A stretch of DNA of 59,404 bases from positions 1 to 59,404 of the forward strand of contig CAKRGX010000013.1 of NCBI GenBank assembly GCA_934338065.1, read 5' to 3'. Below, in pieces: positions 51,934 through 59,402 of the stretch. The notes under the pieces were generated by a model. It was not told the origin of the DNA. It saw only the letters and a program-made list of their open reading frames with translations, and searched no databases. A program made the position numbers and the translations under genes. How positions within the stretch are numbered: position 1 is the first letter of the stretch; every line of letters starts with the position of its first letter. Source of the stretch: an uncultured Eubacterium sp. GTDB taxonomy: Bacteria > Bacillota > Clostridia > Lachnospirales > Lachnospiraceae.

Positions 51934-53904
51934 CTACGGCATAAAAAATCGTCCCTTCCACAATGACTCCGTTAATGCCGTATACTCTTGTTCCGTTGTA
52001 TTAGCCCGCGCTGCTGCAAAGATACTATTCACATCATACTGCTCTGTCTTCATCCCCGTAGTTGTTTTGTTTTTAGCTGCATTAAAATGTAATACTTTTG
52101 CCGCGCCAGGTGTCTGACTCCATGTATTCCAAACGGGAAGTGATTTTCCATTTGGATTTCCCTTTATCATAAAATTTTTCAAATAGCTGCGCATTTGCGC
52201 TGTCAGCGCATTCCTCCCCTTTTCGTTCTTAGCTGACACAGCATCCGCTGAATACTCTCTACCACGTTGTTTGTACTGACCCAGCAGAAAATCACGTGTC
52301 TGTCCATGATAAGCACCAATATATTTGCTGTAAAAACCATCACTAACAGAGGCATCCGTTCCCCATAACATCCGAAAAGCATAAATACTATTATGCCCGA
52401 CATCTTCATCTACCACTTTTGCCACTTTCTCAATATAAAAGCAGGACTGCAGCATACTTCCATATTGGATTCCTTTTTGCATCAGTTCCATCATTCGTGT
52501 CACAGACAGAGATGACAGATCTGCCTTCCCCGCTGTCAGACTTCCGTTCATAGCAAAAGAAGAAAATTCTGTTGCATCACTTCCCAGCATAACAGGCACA
52601 CGGTTATAGCTGCCTGTTCTTATCACATCCAATCCATTTTTGGGAAGAACAACACCATCCGTAAAGCCCTGGGGAAATTTATCCAATCGAAGATCCGTAT
52701 TTTTATATAGCCAGGCCACCTCGCCCGTTGTCATCCCGACAAAAAGTTTCTTTATTTCAGCATTAGAAATTTTTTTCAAATAAGTCTTTGCTTCTTCCTC
52801 GGTCCGGCACGTTCCACGCTTTACCAAAAGACCGGCAAGCCTCTCCTCCACACTCTTTTGTCCCTCTTCCGGTGTACAGGTGGTATATCCCCCACTCATG
52901 ACAAAAACTTTCTGAAAAAGTCCTCTCATAGAAGGACACATCAGACACATCAGGACATCTCTTCCCCCACTGGAAAAACCGGATAGTGTCACATTCCATG
53001 GATTTCCACCAAACACAGAAATCTCACGGCGCACCCACTGCAGTGCCTGCCGAATATCTAACAGAGTAAAATTACCACTATTTTCTTCCACCGTTCCATC
53101 CCTCAACGCCGGATGACTGATATACCCAAACGCCCCCAGTCGAAAAGAAACAGAGACAATAACAACCCCCATTGAAGCTGCCATTTCCTGAAAATCAACA
53201 TTCGCTGTCCCCGACGAATTGCCCCCTCCATGCAAGTAAACCAAGACTGGCAGATTTTTGGTCAACGTGTAAGGACGGTATACATTAACATACAAACAAT
53301 CCTCGGTTCCAGAATATCCACCAGGTGAGGAACTGCTATAGGTAGCTGCTTTTTGCGGTATCACAGAAGCATTTCTGACTCCCGCCCAGGCACTGCAGGG
53401 CTGAGGAGCCTTCCAGCGATTTTCCCCGGCAGTCGTTGCCCCATACGGAATACCATACCATACAATCGCTCTATTCTTGTTTGTCCTCATTCCCTTCACT
53501 ACGCCGTTTGTTGTTGTCCTCGTAATCTGAGGCCTTTGATTCACAACAATATGTATTATAATGCTCTTTTTTCTTTTTTTATCTTTCTTCTTTTTTGTAT
53601 AACCGATAAGCTTTGTCGTGCCCGGTCTGGCAGCATATATCTTTTTTTTAGATAGCTTCAAATTTTTTTTATTTTTTACATTCCAATAAAGTTTAGAAAC
53701 CTGTTTCTTTTTTTTTCTGGATAATTTACTTTCAGCAATAAGCTTAGACAGCTTAATCTTATCCCCCTTATACATATGATAAGATATAGCGGATGCAGCC
53801 AAGCTTACCTTGTTATTGCCGGAAAGATCCGGTAGCACAGATGACATAGCAATAGAACTAATAAGAACTCCCAGCCTCCCTATCCGGCCAATCTTTGAAC
53901 TCAT
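51934..53904 (-). CDS. Secreted type B carboxylesterase with lysine-rich N-terminal module
   Basis: 656-aa exported esterase. A signal-like N-terminus (about 1-38) and a strongly basic Ig-like module (about 40-122) precede an alpha/beta-hydrolase of the type B family. Type B markers: IVWYGIPYGATTAGENRWKAP, the oxyanion loop YLHGGGNSSG, SEDCL-like EDCLYVNVYRP, and the nucleophile Ser311 in LSGFSSGG (usual GESAGG). The His is probably in GAYHGQTRDFLLG. It may remove acyl groups from a polysaccharide outside the cell. GTAGGAG precedes the ATG. It lies 59 nt upstream of the MBOAT gene on the same strand. Confidence 0.85.
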   Translation of the reverse strand: MSSKIGRIGRLGVLISSIAMSSVLPDLSGNNKVSLAASAISYHMYKGDKIKLSKLIAESKLSRKKKKQVSKLYWNVKNKKNLKLSKKKIYAARPGTTKLIGYTKKKKDKKRKKSIIIHIVVNQRPQITRTTTNGVVKGMRTNKNRAIVWYGIPYGATTAGENRWKAPQPCSAWAGVRNASVIPQKAATYSSSSPGGYSGTEDCLYVNVYRPYTLTKNLPVLVYLHGGGNSSGTANVDFQEMAASMGVVIVSVSFRLGAFGYISHPALRDGTVEENSGNFTLLDIRQALQWVRREISVFGGNPWNVTLSGFSSGGRDVLMCLMCPSMRGLFQKVFVMSGGYTTCTPEEGQKSVEERLAGLLVKRGTCRTEEEAKTYLKKISNAEIKKLFVGMTTGEVAWLYKNTDLRLDKFPQGFTDGVVLPKNGLDVIRTGSYNRVPVMLGSDATEFSSFAMNGSLTAGKADLSSLSVTRMMELMQKGIQYGSMLQSCFYIEKVAKVVDEDVGHNSIYAFRMLWGTDASVSDGFYSKYIGAYHGQTRDFLLGQYKQRGREYSADAVSAKNEKGRNALTAQMRSYLKNFMIKGNPNGKSLPVWNTWSQTPGAAKVLHFNAAKNKTTTGMKTEQYDVNSIFAAARANTTEQEYTALTESLWKGRFFMP

Positions 53905-53934
53905 TCTATTTTCTCCTACATGTTCATAAAAATA

Positions 53935-53973
53935 TCAATAAAGCGCACTATGTTATTTTCCAACATAATGCGC
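53935..53973 (-). terminator. Terminator between the acidic-insert protein and the esterase gene
   Basis: GCGCATTATGTT pairs with AACATAGTGCGC on the minus strand (12 bp, one G-U, 7-nt loop), followed by TTTATTGATATTTTT. Confidence 0.65.
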
Positions 53974-54023
53974 CCTGTGTCAAGCTAAATCAGCATAAAG
54001 CATCCTAAAATATGAATTTTCGA

Positions 54024-54818
54024 TCATTCTTCTTCCGAATCATCTCCCTCTTCCTCCAAATCATCGATCACGGTAATATTACACTTTGCTTTCTTCTTGC
54101 TTCCATCAGCTGCCTTCACGGTAACAACAGCCTTTCCTGCATTCACGACAGTAATATTTCCGTATTTGTCCACGGTTACAACTTTCTTATTGGAACTTGT
54201 CCATGTGAGGGTCTGATTACTTGCATTGGATGGAGACACTTTTGCTTTCAAAGAATAACTAAACTCCTCTTCTTCTTCATCCTCGTATTCGTCATCCTCA
54301 TCCTCTTCCTCATCCTCTTCAACTTCATCGTCATCACTGTCATCTATTATGTCCTCCTCCTCATCCTCGTCCTCACTATCGTCAGCTTCTGATAAATATA
54401 AGGTAAGTTTTTTCTTTAATGAAATCTTCTTAACAGCGACGCTTTTTTTTGCCACAGTAACCTTAATTGTAACCTTTTTCTTTGGATTAGCTTTGGAACA
54501 TATCGATATCTTAGCCTTTCCAAGTTTTCTAGCAGTGATCACTCCCTTTTTACTAACCGAAACAACCGATTGGTTGGAGCTATTAAAAGATACTTTCTTA
54601 CTCACCTTGCTCCCCTTTGTCCGCACAACCGTAGTGACCAGCTTAAGCTTTTTACCCTTTCCAATCGTAATTTTCTTACCCTGTACATTCGCAACGATCA
54701 CCTTTTTTACCCCTTTACCGCCAGCCGCTTTTACCCCATCGGCCGGTACAGCAGAATAGCACATCATCACTGCAAATGCCATGATTCCTGACATCATCCT
54801 TAATAATTTCTGTTTCAT
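54024..54818 (-). CDS. Secreted Big_2-type Ig-like protein with acidic insertion
   Basis: 264-aa exported protein. A signal peptide (KQKLLRMMSGIMAFAVMMCYSAVPA) is followed by a very basic Big_2-like domain (about 37-122: ITIGKGKKLKL, FNSSNQSVVSVSKKGVITARKLGKAKI) and a second Big_2-like domain. That second domain starts at about 125 (VAVKKISLKKKLTLYLS) and resumes at about 186 (SLKAKVSPSNASNQTLTWTSSNKKVVTVDKYGNITVV). Between them, residues 144-185 are almost purely acidic (35 of 42 Asp/Glu), and the C-terminus is acidic too. It may bind cations or the wall; no enzymatic domain is seen. AAAGGGGGA precedes the ATG. Confidence 0.8.
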   Translation of the reverse strand: MKQKLLRMMSGIMAFAVMMCYSAVPADGVKAAGGKGVKKVIVANVQGKKITIGKGKKLKLVTTVVRTKGSKVSKKVSFNSSNQSVVSVSKKGVITARKLGKAKISICSKANPKKKVTIKVTVAKKSVAVKKISLKKKLTLYLSEADDSEDEDEEEDIIDDSDDDEVEEDEEEDEDDEYEDEEEEEFSYSLKAKVSPSNASNQTLTWTSSNKKVVTVDKYGNITVVNAGKAVVTVKAADGSKKKAKCNITVIDDLEEEGDDSEEE

Positions 54819-54847
54819 ATAAATCCCCCTTTCAATTTAAAATTATT

Positions 54848-54876
54848 ATTATATTTTATCATACATATCCATCAAA
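54848..54876 (-). promoter_or_regulatory. SigA-type promoter of the acidic-insert protein gene
   Basis: Minus-strand TTTGAT (54871-54876), 17-nt spacer, TATAAT (54848-54853). Confidence 0.65.
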
Positions 54877-54909
54877 TAGCAATGATAACATTTCCTCTAT
54901 GTTTTTCAC

Positions 54910-54946
54910 AAAAAAAACTGACCAATTCTCTAGAATTGATCAGTTT
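54910..54946 (-). terminator. Terminator after tRNA-Arg
   Basis: AAACTGATCAATTCT pairs with AATTGGTCAGTTT on the minus strand and continues into a run of T. Confidence 0.85.
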
Positions 54947-54957
54947 CATTATAGCAA

Positions 54958-55031
54958 CGTACGTGAGAGGATTCGAACCCCCGACACCTTGGTCCGTAGC
55001 CAAGTGCTCTATCCAGCTGAGCTACACGTAC
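54958..55031 (-). tRNA. tRNA-Arg (ACG)
   Basis: 74-nt cloverleaf on the minus strand: acceptor GTACGTG/CACGTAC with discriminator G, D-stem GCTC/GAGC, anticodon stem CTTGG/CCAAG with loop CTACGGA (anticodon ACG, read as ICG after deamination by TadA), T-loop TTCGAAT. Confidence 0.96.
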
Positions 55032-55043
55032 AACGCACGTATT

Positions 55044-55072
55044 ATATTACTTGATAATCGAAAAAAAGTCAA
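55044..55072 (-). promoter_or_regulatory. SigA-type promoter of tRNA-Arg
   Basis: Minus-strand TTGACT (55067-55072), 17-nt spacer, TAATAT (55044-55049). Confidence 0.78.
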
Positions 55073-55140
55073 GCATAAAATTAATCTTTTTTTATTTTTT
55101 TCGTTTTTTTATTTCTAAACAACAAACAAAACACAATATA

Positions 55141-55178
55141 TTAAATATAATCAACGAAAATGATTAAATTTAATCATT
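55141..55178. promoter_or_regulatory. Candidate operator of leuA-araC: direct repeat plus palindrome
   Basis: TTAAATATAATCA (55141-55153) and TTAAATTTAATCA (55164-55176) form a direct repeat (12 of 13 identical, 23-bp period). The second copy lies in a perfect 20-bp palindrome, AATGATTAAATTTAATCATT (55159-55178). They sit just upstream of a TATAGT -10 candidate (55205-55210) that has no good -35, the geometry of an AraC-type activator site. Binding by the downstream fusion protein is inferred. Confidence 0.55.
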
Positions 55179-55217
55179 CCCAAAATGACTTTTTTGTGAT
55201 ATCATATAGTAACAGTA

Positions 55218-55500
55218 AAAGCATTGATGAGGAATATTAGCTGTCTGAACTCTTACAGAGAGTTGCCGGTTGGTGCGAGGCAATAGAAGAAATGCAGTGA
55301 ACTCACCTCTGAGCTGTGTATTCGAAAATGAATTCTCTTACTTATTCTCAGTAGTTTACACCGGATTCCCACCGTTAACAGGGTAAAGCATGATAGTGCT
55401 GATGAGTGCGTGTCGTTTGTGACACGAAGTAGAGTGGTACCGCGAGAGTTTACTTTCGTCTCTACAACCACATAGGTTGTGGAGCGGAAGTTTTTTTATG
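55218..55500 (+). ncRNA. T-box leader specific for tRNA-Leu
   Basis: The 5' leader of leuA. Stem I ends with GAA-CTC-ACC, putting a leucine codon CTC (55302-55304) in the specifier position. The T-box core AGTGGTACCGCG lies at about 55433-55444, with TGGT matching an A-CCA tRNA end. A terminator stem CTCTACAACC/GGTTGTGGAG with TTTTTTT (about 55453-55497) ends the leader. Uncharged tRNA-Leu should permit transcription of the gene. Confidence 0.92.
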
Positions 55501-55544
55501 TTCCAAACCACCAACCAGAGTATAATAATTGGAGGTAACTTTAT

Positions 55545-57533
55545 ATGAAAAATTTTGACAAGTACGAAAAGGCATATTTTATGCCGCCGGAATGTACGTA
55601 TGACTGGGTTAAGAAAGATACAATTGAAAAAGCACCTGCCTGGTGTTCTGTTGACTTACGGGATGGTAATCAGGCCTTGATCGAACCTATGAGTCTGGAT
55701 GAAAAGTTACAGTTTTTTCAAATGTTAGTAGATATCGGTTTTAAAGAGATTGAAGTTGGATTTCCTGCTGCGTCTGAAACAGAGTATGAATTTATGCGTA
55801 CCTTAATCGAACGTGACATGATCCCACAGGATGTAACGGTTCAGGTTCTGACACAGGCACGTGAACATATTATCAAAAAGACTTTTGAAGCAGTAAAAGG
55901 CGCTCCACATGCTGTTATCCATCTGTACAACTCCACTTCAGTTGCGCAACGTGAGCAGGTATTCAAAAAAAGCAAAGAACAGATCAAGCAGATTGCCATT
56001 GATGGCGCTATGTTATTAAAAAAACTGGCAGATGAAACAGATGGTAATTTTTCCTTTCAATACAGCCCGGAAAGTTTTTCCGGTACGGAAGTCGACTATG
56101 CCGTAGAAGTATGTAATGCCGTTTTAGACGTATGGAAACCAACCCCTGATAATAAAGCTATTATCAATATTCCTTCCACTGTAGAAAATGCAATGCCACA
56201 TGTATTCGCAACACAGGTAGAATATATTAATAAGAAGCTGAGTTATCGTGATGCTGTAACACTGTGTCTGCATCCGCACAACGATCGAGGATGTGGTGTT
56301 GCAACAGCCGAACTTGGAATACTGGCTGGTGCTGATCGTATTGAAGGTACATTGTTCGGTAATGGTGAGCGCACAGGTAATGTTGATATTGTTACCTTAG
56401 CTATGAATATGTTTACTCATGGCGTTGATCCGGAATTAGACTTTTCTAATCTGCCGGAAATCCGTGCCAACTATGAGAAATTTACCCGCATGCATGTATA
56501 TGAACGACAACCATATGCCGGCGATCTCGTATTTACCGCTTTTTCCGGTTCACATCAGGATGCAATTGCAAAAGGTATGCAGTGGCGTGAAGATAATAAT
56601 CTGAAGATTTGGAGTGTTCCATATCTTCCTGTTGATCCTAAAGATGTGGGACGCACATATGATGGTGATGTAATCCGTATCAACAGCCAATCTGGAAAAG
56701 GCGGCGTAAATTACATTTTAAAACAGAATTTTGGCATTTCCCTGCCAGATGCTATGCGTGAAGAAGTCGGTTATCTGATGAAACATGTATCAGATGAAGA
56801 GCACAAAGAACTTTCACCACAGTGGGTATATGAAATTTTTGAAAAAAACTATATTACCCCTACTCCATATTTCCAGATCAATGAATGTCACTTCAAACAG
56901 GTAGAGGGCATTATGGCTGAAGCAACGATTCAATGCGGTGACAAAAAAACAATCGTTGATGCTAACGGAAACGGCCGCTTAGACGCTGTCAGCAATACGA
57001 TCAAGCAATTCTTTGGCATCAGCTACCAGTTATCCAACTACGAAGAGCATGCCATGACACAGGGATCTTCATCCAAAGCCATTGCTTATGTCAATATCAC
57101 CTGTCAGGGAGAAGTATACTGGGGCGTTGGAATTGATGAAGATATCATAAAAGCATCCATCCATGCATTATGTGTATGTGTCAACAAATTACCAGAGATA
57201 AAAAAAAACGAAAGCTGTAAAGATGAACGGTTAATGAAAATGATTAATTATATGCAGGCCAATTATCAATCAATCACATTAGAAGACATGGCAAACCAAT
57301 TCCATTTGAGCGAACCATATATCAGCAAATATATTAGTGAAAAGTCAGGAAAAACATTTGGCGAGCAGCTCACCAATATTCGAATGAAAAAAGCACGGAC
57401 ATTACTGAAAAATGGTACTATGACAGTAGAGAATATCGCTATGTCCGTTGGCTATCCAAACGTAGAACACTTTAACCGGACATTTAAGAAATTATACCAT
57501 ATGACCCCTATACAATATCGTAACAAGAAATAA
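55545..57533 (+). CDS. leuA: 2-isopropylmalate synthase fused to a C-terminal AraC-type DNA-binding domain
   Basis: 662 aa in one frame. Residues about 30-330 are the HMGL-like barrel of LeuA, which condenses 2-oxoisovalerate with acetyl-CoA (APAWCSVDLRDGNQAL with metal Asp; CLHPHNDRGCGVATAE with His ligands; GNGERTGNVDIVTL). Residues about 420-548 are the leucine-binding dimer domain. After PEIKKNESCKDE, residues about 562-660 are a complete AraC/XylS double helix-turn-helix: LEDMANQFHLSEPYISKYI, then VENIAMSVGYPNVEHFNRTF and KLYHMTPIQYR. Normal LeuA of this type ends near 555-565. It may be a leucine-sensing enzyme-regulator. GGAGGTAAC precedes the ATG, and a Leu T-box leads it. An A9 run (57200-57208) lies at the junction. 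Confidence 0.93.
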   Translation: MKNFDKYEKAYFMPPECTYDWVKKDTIEKAPAWCSVDLRDGNQALIEPMSLDEKLQFFQMLVDIGFKEIEVGFPAASETEYEFMRTLIERDMIPQDVTVQVLTQAREHIIKKTFEAVKGAPHAVIHLYNSTSVAQREQVFKKSKEQIKQIAIDGAMLLKKLADETDGNFSFQYSPESFSGTEVDYAVEVCNAVLDVWKPTPDNKAIINIPSTVENAMPHVFATQVEYINKKLSYRDAVTLCLHPHNDRGCGVATAELGILAGADRIEGTLFGNGERTGNVDIVTLAMNMFTHGVDPELDFSNLPEIRANYEKFTRMHVYERQPYAGDLVFTAFSGSHQDAIAKGMQWREDNNLKIWSVPYLPVDPKDVGRTYDGDVIRINSQSGKGGVNYILKQNFGISLPDAMREEVGYLMKHVSDEEHKELSPQWVYEIFEKNYITPTPYFQINECHFKQVEGIMAEATIQCGDKKTIVDANGNGRLDAVSNTIKQFFGISYQLSNYEEHAMTQGSSSKAIAYVNITCQGEVYWGVGIDEDIIKASIHALCVCVNKLPEIKKNESCKDERLMKMINYMQANYQSITLEDMANQFHLSEPYISKYISEKSGKTFGEQLTNIRMKKARTLLKNGTMTVENIAMSVGYPNVEHFNRTFKKLYHMTPIQYRNKK

Positions 57534-57620
57534 AAAAGCGTCAAAGACGGCTGGAAAATACAGATCAATTATATACTTAACTGGTCTCATATTTTTCGGC
57601 CGCTTTTGCTTTTATAATAA
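57532..57620. terminator. Possible long hairpin terminator between leuA and the GH18 gene
   Basis: AAAAGCG just after the leuA stop can pair with CGCTTTT near 57602-57608, with GGCTGGAAAAT and ATTTTTCGGCC pairing imperfectly inside, and TTTTGCTTTTA following. The loop is long, so this is only moderately supported. Confidence 0.4.
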
Positions 57621-58721
57621 CCACATCGCACGAAAAAAACGCATAATCTGCCACACACCGATCCCCCTCAGATCAAACTCTTCGATCAGATCATATTTTT
57701 TCCGTATACTTCTAACATCTTCAAACCACACTTCATGTATAATTCCCTCATTTTCATAAGTAAAATATGGTGATTGTGCTAACTCGTCAAATAGAATCTC
57801 TGCATCATTAGCAATTGCAATCTGAATTGCTTCCACATGGCCAATTGTGACTGCTTTGCTCTCTCCCCGGATATATGGTAATGACCAATTATAGCCATAG
57901 TTAGGAATTCCCAAAAGTATCTTATCAGGCATAATTTCCGTGAGAGCATATTCCACTACCTGACGTACTTTATTTAAAGGTGCCACCGCCATTGGAGGAC
58001 CATAGGTATATCCCCATTCATACGTCATAAGCAGCACTTCATCTGCCGCTTCTCCCAGTCCTCGATAATCCTTTCCCTCATATAACAATCCCTTTTGATC
58101 CGACGACGTCTTTGGTGCCAACGCTACACAGACACGATAACCATTGTCATTCATCACACTCCTCAGCGAAGCTACAAAATCGGTAAATAAATCCCTATCA
58201 TCCACCAGAATATACTCAAAATCAACATCGACACCGGAAAAACCCTTCTCCTCCATACTGGTAAGCAGTTCATCAATCAGACGTTCTCTGCTCACCGGAT
58301 TACTAAGCATCTGATGAATTAAAACATTACTAAAACGACCATCTTCACCAAACGGAGTTAATGTCAATACAGAGTTACGTCCAGCCTCTAAAGCAGCCTG
58401 CCGCATATACTCATCCGACGCAGCCGGCGGCAATAATTTTCCATCTGGTGTAAATCCATAAGAAAAGACAAGAAGATTACTCAAATATGGCAATGTCGCA
58501 TTCAATACCCATGGACTTATATATGGATATGCGTACCCATTTGCCTGTCTGTAGTGGGTCATCGCCTCATCCTGTCCTGTATCAATCAATAAAGCCTCCC
58601 CAATTGCCAATGCATAAGGATAGGGTATCTGATTCACATACGCAACAGAAGCAGCAGTCACACCATATTGCTGTGCAATATGATCCAACGTATCATTTTC
58701 TTTTACAACATAAATTTCCAT
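57612..58721 (-). CDS. LysM-GH18 spore germination/cortex-lytic enzyme (YaaH/SleL-like)
   Basis: 369-aa protein with no signal peptide. An N-terminal LysM module (VVKENDTLDHIAQQYGV, about 3-48) binds peptidoglycan. The GH18 barrel (about 75-365) has the catalytic DxDxE in GVDVDFEY (Asp165, Asp167, Glu169) and other GH18 landmarks (LLMTYEWGY, ILLGIPNYGYNW, GIGVWQIM). YaaH/SleL-type enzymes are spore-coat N-acetylglucosaminidases that degrade cortex fragments during germination, which is why the window points to a spore former. The ATG at 58721 has only a weak ribosome site (AGGAAAAC about 20 nt away). Convergent with leuA. Confidence 0.88.
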   Translation of the reverse strand: MEIYVVKENDTLDHIAQQYGVTAASVAYVNQIPYPYALAIGEALLIDTGQDEAMTHYRQANGYAYPYISPWVLNATLPYLSNLLVFSYGFTPDGKLLPPAASDEYMRQAALEAGRNSVLTLTPFGEDGRFSNVLIHQMLSNPVSRERLIDELLTSMEEKGFSGVDVDFEYILVDDRDLFTDFVASLRSVMNDNGYRVCVALAPKTSSDQKGLLYEGKDYRGLGEAADEVLLMTYEWGYTYGPPMAVAPLNKVRQVVEYALTEIMPDKILLGIPNYGYNWSLPYIRGESKAVTIGHVEAIQIAIANDAEILFDELAQSPYFTYENEGIIHEVWFEDVRSIRKKYDLIEEFDLRGIGVWQIMRFFRAMWLL

Positions 58722-58853
58722 TTAATAAAATTTGCAGTTTTCCTGCATCAAAAGCCCTTTTTTCTATCATATTATAAATTCATAATTATATTCCCGAAAA
58801 ACAGCATGCAAACAAAGTTTACATCAAACAAGGCGCAGCAATTCTGGCTATAC

Positions 58854-58892
58854 AAAAAAACTCTCTACAGTTAAATTGTAAAGAGTTTTTCT
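58854..58892 (-). terminator. Terminator of the tRNA-Ile2-Asp-Leu transcript
   Basis: On the minus strand AAAACTCTTTACA pairs with TGTAGAGAGTTTT and continues into TTTTTTG. Confidence 0.85.
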
Positions 58893-58899
58893 TTTCTAA

Positions 58900-58985
58900 T
58901 GCTGGTAACCGGAATCGAACCGGTACGGGTGTCACCACCCACAGGATTTTAAGTCCTGGGCGTCTGCCAGTTCCGCCACACCAGC
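58900..58985 (-). tRNA. tRNA-Leu (TAA)
   Basis: 86-nt class II tRNA on the minus strand: acceptor GCTGGTG/TACCAGC with discriminator A, anticodon stem CAGGA/TCCTG with loop CTTAAAA (anticodon TAA), a long variable arm (GTGGGTGGTGACACCC region), T-loop TTCGATT. Its anticodon is not the partner of the CTC specifier in the Leu T-box. Confidence 0.96.
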
Positions 58986-59019
58986 ATATTCAATTAGCAA
59001 GAGATTCTAATCTCCTGAA

Positions 59020-59093
59020 CGACCCAGATGGGACTCGAACCCACGACCTCCGCCGTGACAGGGCGGCGCTCTAACCAACTGAGCCACTAGGCC
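59020..59093 (-). tRNA. tRNA-Asp (GTC)
   Basis: 74-nt cloverleaf on the minus strand: acceptor GGCCTAG/CTGGGTC with discriminator G, anticodon stem CCGCC/GGCGG with loop CTGTCAC (anticodon GTC), T-loop TTCGAGT. Confidence 0.96.
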
Positions 59094-59099
59094 ATATAA

Positions 59100-59173
59100 T
59101 GGACCCTCGGGGACTCGAACCCCGGACCGTCCGGTTATGAGCCGGATGCTCTAACCAACTGAGCTAAAGGTCC
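59100..59173 (-). tRNA. tRNA with CAT anticodon, probably tRNA-Ile2
   Basis: 74-nt cloverleaf on the minus strand: acceptor GGACCTT/AGGGTCC with discriminator A, anticodon stem TCCGG/CCGGA with loop CTCATAA. The GGACCTTTAGCTCAGTTGGT start and CTCATAA loop match the Gram-positive Ile2 tRNA, whose C34 is changed to lysidine by TilS, rather than an elongator Met tRNA. Confidence 0.85.
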
Positions 59174-59208
59174 CCGAAACGGGATATTTTATCGCGTCAA
59201 CATTAATA

Positions 59209-59237
59209 ATTCTAACATATTTTCACAAAAAAAGCAA
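59209..59237 (-). promoter_or_regulatory. SigA-type promoter of the tRNA-Ile2-Asp-Leu cluster
   Basis: Minus-strand TTGCTT (59232-59237), 17-nt spacer, TAGAAT (59209-59214). Confidence 0.72.
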
Positions 59238-59280
59238 GTATTTTTCAACACTTTATAGCAACTTTCTGACATATATCTAT

Positions 59281-59310
59281 AGAAAAACCACAGATATCTT
59301 ACCTGTGGTT
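59281..59310 (-). terminator. Terminator after tRNA-Asn
   Basis: AACCACAG pairs with CTGTGGTT (8 bp, 9-nt loop), followed on the minus strand by TTTTTCT. Confidence 0.75.
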
Positions 59311-59330
59311 GAAGAGCTCCCATCCGTTAA

Positions 59331-59402
59331 CTCCCCGAGTAGGACTCGAACCTACAACAACACGGTTAACAGCCGTGGGCTCTACCATTGAGCTATCGAG
59401 GA
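59331..59402 (-). tRNA. tRNA-Asn (GTT)
   Basis: 72-nt cloverleaf on the minus strand at the right edge: acceptor TCCTCGA/TCGGGGA with discriminator G, anticodon stem CACGG/CCGTG with loop CTGTTAA (anticodon GTT), T-loop TTCGAGT. Confidence 0.95.

Noticed and set aside
54258..54392. Repetitive tract that looks like a tandem-repeat or CRISPR-like array
   Set aside because: It is the coding sequence for the Asp/Glu-rich insertion; there are no regular spacers or palindromic repeats.
59100..59173. Annotation of the CAT-anticodon tRNA as elongator tRNA-Met
   Set aside because: Acceptor, D-arm and the CTCATAA loop match the Ile2 type that needs lysidine, not the Met type.
58900..59402. tRNA cluster as an integration site of a mobile element
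   Set aside because: No integrase gene, no direct repeat of a tRNA 3' end, and the flanking genes are ordinary chromosomal ones.
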